From positions 1-5,905 of the forward strand of contig JAKAXN010000297.1 in assembly GCA_021816565.1 (NCBI GenBank): a stretch of 5,905 nt of DNA. Direction: 5' to 3'. Origin of the DNA: Actinomycetes bacterium. Its GTDB lineage: Bacteria > Actinomycetota > Acidimicrobiia > Acidimicrobiales > Palsa-688. The translations under genes were made by a program, and so were the position numbers. The notes below the pieces were generated by a model. That model did no database searches. It was given only the letters and a program-made list of their open reading frames with translations, and was not told the origin of the DNA. Positions 1 to 5,728 of the stretch are shown here, in pieces (position 1 is the first letter of the stretch; every line of letters begins with the position of its first letter).

Positions 1-907
1 GGATTATCAGCTCCCCGTCGAGGCCCTGGTCGCGTATGGCGTCGAACTCGTCCATCGGGATCCCGGTCATGCGCTCCATGCAGATCATGTGGGGCCCGCA
101 GTAGTCCCAGTAGATCTCCGGAGCGGTTATGGCCTGGTTGTCTCCGAAGGCCCACAGCTGCTGGCGGAACTGGTGCTGTCGCCACGCCTCGAGCGCCGGG
201 TTGAGCTCCTGGTAGGTGACGGCGTGGAGATCCTCCACCAGCGCTACGGCCGCGGCGTTGCGGGCCCACTCGAAGTACCGCTCCAGGGTCTTGGCCAGCC
301 GGTGCATGATGCGCAGGTCGGTGGTCATGCGCCGGCGGATGTTCGGCCGCTGCAACTTGATCACGGCCTCCCGGCCGTCGGGCAGCACGCAGGCGTGCAC
401 CTGCCCGATGGACGCCGCCGAGAGCGGCGTCTCGTCGAAGCGCTTGAAGATGGTCGCCGGGGGGTGCCCCAGATCCCGGCGGATCATCTCCCGGGCGGTA
501 CGCCCGTCGAAGGGCGGCACCTCGTCCAGGCAGCGCTGGGCGCTGCGGGCCAGGGGCTCCGGGAACAGCCCGGGGGAGGATGCGATGATCTGGCCGAGCT
601 TCACGTACGTGGGGCCCAGCCGGAGCAGCCCGTTGACCGCCCCCTCCGAAGCGGCTGCGAACACGGATCGCTTCCGGCGCCGGACGAACCACCCGGCCAG
701 CGCCGCCAGCACCGAGACGCTCAGCGTGACGTACACGACCACCATGCGGATGAGCTCGGCCGGCCCGAAGCTGTCGAGTCGCGGGGTGTGCACCTCGAGG
801 TCCCGGGCCGGCGGCCCGGATGCGTAGGGGCCTCTGAAGCGGCTTCGGACACCGGTCGTGCCGAAGTCGCCGCCCGGCAGGTAGGGGGCCGGGTCGGGAA
901 AGGTCAT
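1..907 (-). CDS. ABC1/UbiB/AarF-family atypical kinase, N-terminal part (cut by window edge)
   Basis: The gene starts at an ATG at 907 and stays open to the left edge, giving 302 residues without a stop. An in-frame TAG lies two codons upstream, so the start cannot be earlier. Visible in the protein: a Pro/Gly-rich N-terminus (1-50); one hydrophobic, probably membrane-spanning segment (about 53-75) followed by RRRKR; the family-defining KxGQ motif as KLGQ (103-106); the Ala-rich-loop equivalent AASIGQVH (164-171); the nucleotide-site lysine in AVIKLQRP (K184); the ExD region as QELNPALEA (233-241), with Asn where Asp is usual; and PEIYWDY...MERMTGIP (263-284). Known members are UbiB, COQ8 and plant ABC1K proteins, atypical kinases/ATPases tied to quinone and lipid metabolism. 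The catalytic C-terminal DFG-like region lies outside the window. It sits 11 bases after the acyl-CoA synthetase gene with only a weak AGGG next to the ATG, so it is probably read by coupling. Family assignment is firm; substrate is unknown. Confidence 0.93.
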   Translation of the reverse strand, partial: MTFPDPAPYLPGGDFGTTGVRSRFRGPYASGPPARDLEVHTPRLDSFGPAELIRMVVVYVTLSVSVLAALAGWFVRRRKRSVFAAASEGAVNGLLRLGPTYVKLGQIIASSPGLFPEPLARSAQRCLDEVPPFDGRTAREMIRRDLGHPPATIFKRFDETPLSAASIGQVHACVLPDGREAVIKLQRPNIRRRMTTDLRIMHRLAKTLERYFEWARNAAAVALVEDLHAVTYQELNPALEAWRQHQFRQQLWAFGDNQAITAPEIYWDYCGPHMICMERMTGIPMDEFDAIRDQGLDGELII

Positions 908-918
908 GCCCTAGATGT

Positions 919-2580
919 TCACGCGTTGCCGCCGGTCTGCGCCAGTTGTCTCTTCAATACCTTTCCCGACGGGTTGCGGGGCAGCTCCTCCAGGAACACC
1001 ACGTCACGGGGAACCTTGTAGCGGGCCAGGTTGGCCTTGACGTAGCTCCTGACTGCCTCCTCGTCGAGGTCGTGGCCGGCCCGCACCACCACGAAAACCC
1101 GCAGCCGCTGCCCGAAGGTCTCGTCCGGGACCCCGATGGCCGCCGCCTCGACCACGCCGTCGTGGCCGGCCAGGAGCTCCTCGACCTCGCGCGGGAATAC
1201 GTTCTCCCCGCCCGAGACGATCATCTCGTCGTCGCGGCCGTCGACGAAGAGCCGCCCGTCGGGGTCGAAGTGCCCGACGTCGCCGGTCGACATGAGCCCG
1301 TCCAGCGTGTCCTTGGTGCCCCCGCCGGTGTAGCCGCCGAACTCCATTCCGCTGCCGACGAAGATGCGCCCGGTGTGGCCGGCCGGCACGGGCCGCCCGG
1401 TGTCGTCGTAGATGCGCACCGTCGTGCCGAGGGGTGGTTTGCCGGCGCAACCCGGGGCGGCCCGCAGGTCCTCGGGGGTGGCGATGGTGGCCCACGCCAC
1501 CTCCGTGGACCCGTAGAGGTTGTAGACCACGTCCCCGAAGAGATCCATGGCCCGGGCGGCCAGCGCCGCCTCGAGCTGCGAACCGCTCGAGGCGATGATC
1601 CGCAGGGCCGACAGGTCCACCTCGGCGATGCGCTCGGGCCCGAGGGAGACCAGCCGGTTGAGCAGCACCGGCACCACGGTCAGGGCGGTGCAGCGGTGCT
1701 CCGCCAGGGCGATGAGGGTGGCCTCCGGGTCGAAACGGCGGCGCAGCACCAGTGTCGATCCCAGACCGAGGGTCAGCACCGAGACGCCGAGGCCCCATGC
1801 GTGGTACGCCGGCGGGGCCATGAACGTGGTCTCGCGGGAGCGGAACGGGACCCGCGACAGGATGGCGGCGACGGGGGCCAGAGACCGGGGCTGGCTGCGA
1901 TTCGCCCCCTTCGGGGTCCCGGTGGTGCCGCTGGTCAGGATGATGACGTTGCCCTGCGATGCCGGCGGGGGAGGCGGCTCGGGGTTGCCGCCGGCGATCA
2001 GGGATTCCAGGGTGGGGCCGTCGCCCCGGCCGCCGCTGCGGTCGTCGGTCCACGCCAGGAACCGGCCCCGGGGGGCGTCGACCGAGCTGACCACGTCGGC
2101 GAACTCCTCGTCGTAGACGAGCATCTCCACCCCCTCGCGGGCGCAGACCTCCTTGGCCTGGGGCGCCGCGAAGTCGGTGTTCAGGTACAGGGCCCGGCCG
2201 CCGGCTTTCAGCACACCGAAGCTGGCGTCGAACATGCCACGGTGGTTCCGGCACAGGATGCCCACCCCGGTCCGTGGCCCCACGCCCCGGGCCCGGAAGG
2301 CGTTGGCCAGGGCGTTGGACCGGCGGTCGAGTTCGTCGAAGCTCACCGCCCCGATCTCGTCGATCAGCGCCGGGCGGTCCCCGTGGCGGATGGCCGCCAC
2401 GCTCACCGCCCCGCCCATGGGGCCGTAGCGCTCCAGGGTCCGGTAGATCGAGTACAGGCGGTCAGCCCGCTCCGGCCCGATCATCCCCGAGCTGATGATG
2501 GTCATCAGGGCCCGGGCCTCGGTGGGCAGTCGCGTGAGCGCTCTGGTGACGCTGCCCAGGTCTGTTGGTCGGTCCGCCAT
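919..2580 (-). CDS. Long-chain acyl-CoA synthetase, FadD2/FadD12-like (AMP-forming)
   Basis: This 553-residue protein is complete and of normal length for the ANL adenylating superfamily. It should activate a fatty or other carboxylic acid with ATP to an acyl-adenylate and then to acyl-CoA, in the cytosol or at the membrane. Core motifs in order: P-loop LTSGTTGTPKG (215-225); NLYGSTE (354-360); the adenylate-binding STGDVGHFDPDGRLFVDGR (431-449, with D434 and R449); the hinge/A8 stretch DDEMIVSGGENVFPREVE (450-467); and PRNPSGKVLKR (534-544), whose K540 is the expected catalytic lysine. The N-terminal about 60-residue helical extension, NTDFAAPQ (134-141) and the GGEN...LARYKVPRDVVF tail resemble mycobacterial FadD2/FadD12 as I remember them. 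Five prolines in a row (202-206) precede the P-loop strand. The start is ATG at 2580 with a good Shine-Dalgarno. Position after Mce genes suggests it charges imported lipid (inference); chain-length preference cannot be read. Confidence 0.95.
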   Translation of the reverse strand: MADRPTDLGSVTRALTRLPTEARALMTIISSGMIGPERADRLYSIYRTLERYGPMGGAVSVAAIRHGDRPALIDEIGAVSFDELDRRSNALANAFRARGVGPRTGVGILCRNHRGMFDASFGVLKAGGRALYLNTDFAAPQAKEVCAREGVEMLVYDEEFADVVSSVDAPRGRFLAWTDDRSGGRGDGPTLESLIAGGNPEPPPPPASQGNVIILTSGTTGTPKGANRSQPRSLAPVAAILSRVPFRSRETTFMAPPAYHAWGLGVSVLTLGLGSTLVLRRRFDPEATLIALAEHRCTALTVVPVLLNRLVSLGPERIAEVDLSALRIIASSGSQLEAALAARAMDLFGDVVYNLYGSTEVAWATIATPEDLRAAPGCAGKPPLGTTVRIYDDTGRPVPAGHTGRIFVGSGMEFGGYTGGGTKDTLDGLMSTGDVGHFDPDGRLFVDGRDDEMIVSGGENVFPREVEELLAGHDGVVEAAAIGVPDETFGQRLRVFVVVRAGHDLDEEAVRSYVKANLARYKVPRDVVFLEELPRNPSGKVLKRQLAQTGGNA

Positions 2581-2587
2581 GAGGTGG

Positions 2588-2596
2588 TCCTTTCCT
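2588..2596 (-). promoter_or_regulatory. Ribosome binding site of the acyl-CoA synthetase gene
   Basis: On the minus strand this reads AGGAAAGGA, seven bases before the ATG at 2580. It is the best Shine-Dalgarno in the window and lies in the largest intergenic gap (27 bases). The synthetase therefore has its own translation entry, while most genes upstream of it overlap and probably rely on coupling. Confidence 0.75.
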
Positions 2597-2607
2597 GTCA
2601 GGGCGGG

Positions 2608-3123
2608 TCAGGCGCCGCCGATGGCGAAGTGGCACTTGGTCTGCGAGTAGGCCAGCACCTGGTTCCCGGCCGCCTTGATCTGTGGGTCCAGAAGCAACGG
2701 TGTGAGGCTACCCGCCTTGATCTTCTTGTAGTCCAGCCCGGCCGAGGCCAGCGAGGACAGGATGGACGCCACGCTCGTGAGGTAGGTCCGGGCCGCGGGG
2801 GCTATGTCGGGCGGGGCCGCGGCGAGGGCCTCTGGCACGGTGTGCACGTAGTCCTGCAGGATCTGCTCCTTCACCCGGGCGGTGGCGAGCGGCAGCTGCG
2901 CCTCGTGGCGGTACATGGCCGTGAGCAGCGCGCAGAAGTTGGCGGTGCTGGGCGGCCCGCTCACCTGCGGGGCCACCCAGGTGTCGGACTGAAGCAGGGT
3001 GGTGACCGTCGTCGAGGGACGGCCGTCGGCCCGGTGCGGGCTGCTGCCGCAGGCGGTGAGCAGCAGCGTGGCGGTGGCAGCCAGGGCCGCGAGGGACCGG
3101 CTACGACGATGTGTAGACGCCAA
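2608..3123 (-). CDS. Small actinobacterial-type lipoprotein, function unknown
   Basis: The product is a 171-residue precursor with a basic n-region (THRRSRS), a hydrophobic stretch (about 11-23) and a lipobox LTAC with the lipidated cysteine at 25. It should be anchored on the outer face of the cytoplasmic membrane. After a Ser/Thr/Pro linker (about 26-60) the domain looks mostly helical. It begins with ANFCALL (Cys64) and ends with YSQTKC (Cys164), so one disulfide could close it. I recognise no named family; single-domain lipoproteins with an early FC and a late Cys are common among uncharacterised actinobacterial proteins. The start is a TTG at 3123: no ATG or GTG in this frame precedes the signal peptide, and the n-region fits. 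It overlaps the end of the preceding gene by 23 bases and has no clear Shine-Dalgarno, which suggests coupled translation. Operon position implies a role beside the Mce machinery, but this is inference. Confidence 0.85.
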   Translation of the reverse strand: MASTHRRSRSLAALAATATLLLTACGSSPHRADGRPSTTVTTLLQSDTWVAPQVSGPPSTANFCALLTAMYRHEAQLPLATARVKEQILQDYVHTVPEALAAAPPDIAPAARTYLTSVASILSSLASAGLDYKKIKAGSLTPLLLDPQIKAAGNQVLAYSQTKCHFAIGGA

Positions 3124-4234
3124 AGGTGCTGGGGGCGTAGAAGCTGTTCGGGTAGTGGCCGGTCGCCGGGTCCGGGATCGACGGGAGGCCCAGGAGCGAG
3201 TTGAGCAGCGAGGCGTTGGCCTGGGTGCACACCGCGTTGCCGAAGCCGGGGGCGGGGGTGGTGTTCGGGACGATGGCCCCCACCGGGAAGTCGTTGGCCA
3301 CCAGCGTGGCGTCGGTCTTGGTGATGGGGCCGGTGGCCGCCCGTCCGCTCAGCTTGCCGCTGGTGGCGGTGGTGAGAAAGACCGGAGCTGTGGCCTCGGC
3401 GTAGGTGAGACCGGTGGCCGCCAGGTTCTTCACCCCGCCCGCTATCAGGTTCCCGATGGCGATCGTGCAGGATGCGCCGGCGATGTTGCCGACCGCCTTG
3501 GTGATACCCGAGGCGTTGAGCAGCGAGCTGATCGCCGGGGGCAGCGTGATTCCGGATCCGGGCAGCAGGGCGGTCACGATCGAGGCCAGCGCCGGGCCGA
3601 AGTCCGATGTCGTCTTGGCGGCGGCGTAGAAATCGAGCTGCAGCCCCCCGTTGGCTGCCGGGGTGTGCTCGATGGCGGCGCTGAGGCTGCCGTCGGCGGC
3701 CCCGTAGGCGCTCAGGATCGGCAGCCCCGGGATGCCGGTGACGCCGAGGGCCACCGCGATCTGGTCCGGGCTGAACTGGAAGTTGTTGTTGTAGTTCGGG
3801 TCGACGCCCTGGCCGAAGGGGTTGCCGTCGATGGCCCCCTTCTGGCTGGGCAGGTTGATCACGCCGCACAGATTGGCGAACATCGTCCCGTACATCGACC
3901 CGGTGGCGGGGTCGGGGAGCAGGGGCGCGCCGAGGGTGGCGGTCACCAGGCTGTTGGAGATCTGCAGGTAGCCGCCCTCGTGTACGCCGGCCGGCGTCAC
4001 CTGGCCGAGGGTCCCGACGAAGGGGATTTCGTAGGGTACCGAGGGGTCGCTGCGCGGGGCCCCGGCGTGGGGGTACTGCTCCGGGGCGCAGTTAAAGCCG
4101 GGGACCGGCGGCCCCGGGGAGGTGTCGGCGACGGCGCTAGAGACCGGGCCGGCCCAGGTGGCCAGGGTGGCAGCCAGCAGGCCGGCTGCGGCGATCGAGG
4201 CGAGGCGGCGGTGGCGGGAGACGGTGGCGATCAT
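3101..4234 (-). CDS. Secreted protein B, relative of the preceding gene product, function unknown
   Basis: This 377-residue protein has a signal peptide (RHRR, hydrophobic 11-28, likely cut AVA|DT after 36) and no later membrane segment that is convincing. It should be exported. It matches protein A, encoded just upstream, at an early Cys followed by PYEIPF (Cys49; 68-72), at NLCGVINLP (121-129, Cys123), TPAANGGL (191-198), SGKLSGRAATGP (292-303), NDFPVGAIVPNT (314-325) and a Cys336-x8-N-x-L-L-G-L-P motif. It is longer because of extra residues between these blocks, including a hydrophobic Gly/Ala/Leu-rich stretch around 210-255. PDPATG occurs twice (107-112 and 353-358). I chose the ATG at 4234 because it makes a four-base ATGA overlap with the preceding stop; a GTG at 4246 in the same frame would add four residues. 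No family is recognised. The repeated beta-like pattern and four cysteines suggest a disulfide-bonded extracellular beta-rich domain (inference). Confidence 0.87.
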   Translation of the reverse strand: MIATVSRHRRLASIAAAGLLAATLATWAGPVSSAVADTSPGPPVPGFNCAPEQYPHAGAPRSDPSVPYEIPFVGTLGQVTPAGVHEGGYLQISNSLVTATLGAPLLPDPATGSMYGTMFANLCGVINLPSQKGAIDGNPFGQGVDPNYNNNFQFSPDQIAVALGVTGIPGLPILSAYGAADGSLSAAIEHTPAANGGLQLDFYAAAKTTSDFGPALASIVTALLPGSGITLPPAISSLLNASGITKAVGNIAGASCTIAIGNLIAGGVKNLAATGLTYAEATAPVFLTTATSGKLSGRAATGPITKTDATLVANDFPVGAIVPNTTPAPGFGNAVCTQANASLLNSLLGLPSIPDPATGHYPNSFYAPSTFGVYTSS

Positions 4235-5052
4235 GAGCTGGGCCACGGGCAGGCGGCGGTGCGGGGCGGCAGTGTGGTCTTCTCCAACTCGAAGTCGAAG
4301 CAGAACGGGGCGGTGAAGGTGCCGACACCCGCGGCGGCGGGCAGGCCCAGGATCTTGTTGAACGTCTGGGCGATCGAGGGGGGGCAGCTGCCGGTGTTGG
4401 AGCCGACGACGGCCGGGACCGGGAATGAGTTGCCGACGGCCAGCGCCTGCCCCTGCTGGGTGGGTCCGGTCACCGGCTCGCCGGTCAGCTCGCCGTCGGT
4501 GCGGGTGGTGAACGAGGCGTTGAGGGAGATGCCGCAGGTGAAGCCGAGGGTGGTCACCGAGGCCACGGTGGTGCCGGTGAGGGTCACGTCCAGACCGCCG
4601 TTGTGGGCCGGGGTGAGCGACACGTTGGCGGTCAGCTTCCCGAACTTCACGCTGGCCGGCAGGGCCTCCAGCCCGGCCACGTAGATGTTGGGGGTGGCAA
4701 GCTGGATGTTGGACGCGGTGATGGTCCCGGTCAGCTGCGGGAGCTGCACCAGCCCGCAGGCCACCGCGTATAGGTGGGGGATCACCACGTTGGGCGGGAG
4801 GGAGATCTGGCCGTCGAAGATGATGGCCCGGAACGGCACGCCGTAGGGCGTGAACGGGGCGTTCGGGGCGGCGAAGGCCGGCGGGTTGGTGGCTGCCGGG
4901 CAGGGTGCCGAGAGGGAGCTGAAAGGTGGCGGGGCGGACGCGTCGGCGAAGGCCGGCGGGGCGTCGGAGATGGCGAAGCCCGCACTCGAGGATGCCAGCA
5001 CCACCGCGGCGAGCAGCCGGCCCGCGCCGCGGCGGGTGACGGTCAGGGGCAT
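4231..5052 (-). CDS. Secreted protein A, six-cysteine exported protein of unknown family
   Basis: This 273-residue protein has a signal peptide: RRGAGR, hydrophobic 13-28, likely cut AFA|DA after 36. The mature part carries six cysteines (51, 99, 173, 223, 251, 268), enough for three disulfides. It has alternating hydrophobic/polar stretches typical of beta strands, for example 138-160 and 168-190. Blocks shared with protein B include PYGVPF (69-74), AVACGLVQLP (96-105), TPAHNGGL (147-154), DGELTGEPVTGP (186-197), NSFPVPAVVGSNT (208-220) and Cys223-x8-N-x-I-L-G-L-P. The C-terminal tail (251-273), with the last two cysteines, has no counterpart in B. The frame remains open upstream through the neighbouring gene, but the real start is the ATG at 5052: it begins the signal peptide and forms a TGATG overlap with the Mas stop codon. 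I know no named family. Operon position suggests an extracytoplasmic partner of the Mce transporter or a lipid-handling protein; this is inference. Confidence 0.88.
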   Translation of the reverse strand: MPLTVTRRGAGRLLAAVVLASSSAGFAISDAPPAFADASAPPPFSSLSAPCPAATNPPAFAAPNAPFTPYGVPFRAIIFDGQISLPPNVVIPHLYAVACGLVQLPQLTGTITASNIQLATPNIYVAGLEALPASVKFGKLTANVSLTPAHNGGLDVTLTGTTVASVTTLGFTCGISLNASFTTRTDGELTGEPVTGPTQQGQALAVGNSFPVPAVVGSNTGSCPPSIAQTFNKILGLPAAAGVGTFTAPFCFDFELEKTTLPPRTAACPWPSS

Positions 5053-5726
5053 CAGCTCGGCACCTGGAGCTTGTCGATCAGCCACTTGCCGTTCTGGCGG
5101 ACCAGGACCAGTTCCACCCGCAGGGGCTGGGTCGTGGTGCCGGGCTTCTGGGCGGTGTTGGTCACGGTCTGGTCGATGAAGAGCAGCGCCACCGCCCGGC
5201 TCGACGTCACCGAGCTCAGGCCGGCGGCGATGACCTTGCCCTTGGCCGTGGCCTTGTAGTCGTTGACCAGGCTGCTCAGGTTGGACTTCGTCGAGTCGAA
5301 GTCCTTGCGGAACGACGGGGTGGAGTGGGAATCGACCTCGGCCCAGGGGGAGCCGGCCCCGTTGAGGTTCTTGTAGTCGTAGCTGGAGAGGTACACCCCG
5401 TAAGTCGACGCAGCCTTCATGGCACTGCTGCGTAGCGACTGCTGGGAGCTGTTCCGGCTGCTGGCGCTGGTCCACTCCAGGACCGACACCACCAGGGCGG
5501 CGACCACCAGGACGGCCAGGGCCGCCCCCACGACGGTGAGCAGGTTGGTCCGGCGCCGGGCCGGAGCCGCCGTGGGTTCTTCGGGGACCCACTCCTCCTC
5601 TTCGTCCTCGTAGTCGTCGGCCAGAGGTTCTTCCTCGACCTCCACCGGGGCGACGTCGGCACGGCGGGGCGCCCGCCGGCGGGCGCGGGGCTGGTCTTTA
5701 TCCACGTAGTCCATCTTGTTCGACAT
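5052..5726 (-). CDS. Mce-associated membrane protein (Mas family)
   Basis: The 224-residue protein has the layout of Mce-associated proteins, such as those encoded after mceF in mycobacterial mce operons. A charged cytosolic tail is followed by one membrane helix (about 62-83) and an extracytoplasmic VirB8/NTF2-like domain. Family signals: R..S...A...A..YGVYLSSYDYKNL (about 97-121), WAEVDSHSTPSFRKDF (128-143), KVIAAGLSSV (164-173), ALLFIDQTVTN (180-190) and the terminal GKWLIDKLQV (213-222). Mas proteins are thought to help assemble or stabilise the Mce lipid-import complex. The tail is unusual: a basic patch (RARRRAPRR, 14-22) is followed by a very acidic run (29-50). The ATG at 5726 lies two bases after the stop of the Mce gene, with AGGG six bases upstream; a second in-frame ATG four codons later is possible. 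Its stop overlaps the next ATG (TGATG). Confidence 0.9.
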   Translation of the reverse strand: MSNKMDYVDKDQPRARRRAPRRADVAPVEVEEEPLADDYEDEEEEWVPEEPTAAPARRRTNLLTVVGAALAVLVVAALVVSVLEWTSASSRNSSQQSLRSSAMKAASTYGVYLSSYDYKNLNGAGSPWAEVDSHSTPSFRKDFDSTKSNLSSLVNDYKATAKGKVIAAGLSSVTSSRAVALLFIDQTVTNTAQKPGTTTQPLRVELVLVRQNGKWLIDKLQVPS

Positions 5727-5728
5727 TC

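Noticed and set aside
411..431. Perfect 8-base inverted repeat with a 5-base loop (GACGCCGC ... GCGGCGTC)
   Set aside because: It lies in the middle of the ABC1 coding sequence, at the codons around the Ala-rich-loop equivalent, with no T tract. It is unlikely to be a terminator and is probably a chance effect of GC-rich codons.
89..1021. 310-codon open frame on the plus strand opposite the ABC1 gene
   Set aside because: The minus strand here encodes conserved KLGQ, ASIGQVH and VIKLQRP motifs in one frame that is open to the edge. The plus-strand frame is its shadow.
2341..2413. 13-base direct repeat (GCTCACCGCCCCG) spaced 60 bases apart
   Set aside because: Both copies encode Gly-Ala-Val-Ser in the N-terminal part of the synthetase (57-60 and 77-80). 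With no other shared sequence around them, this looks like coincidence.
2581..2607. Possible terminator or promoter in the 27-base gap between the lipoprotein and synthetase genes
   Set aside because: The gap holds a Shine-Dalgarno but no stem-loop, T tract or recognisable -35/-10 pair. A promoter further upstream inside the lipoprotein gene cannot be excluded.
946..3204. Very long open frame (752 codons) on the plus strand
   Set aside because: It runs antisense to the synthetase and the lipoprotein, which carry clear motifs. Its translation is low-complexity Gly/Arg/Pro/His/Val with no domain signal, as expected from the mirror frame of a GC-rich gene.
2999..4684. 561-codon open frame on the plus strand
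   Set aside because: It is antisense to the lipoprotein gene and proteins A and B, which have signal peptides and mutual similarity. The product has no recognisable pattern and crosses several real gene boundaries.
5053..5592. Upstream extension of protein A's frame by 180 codons
   Set aside because: The extension lies inside the Mas gene in another frame and translates to Gly/Arg/Gln-rich sequence. The signal peptide begins at the ATG at 5052, which overlaps the Mas stop.
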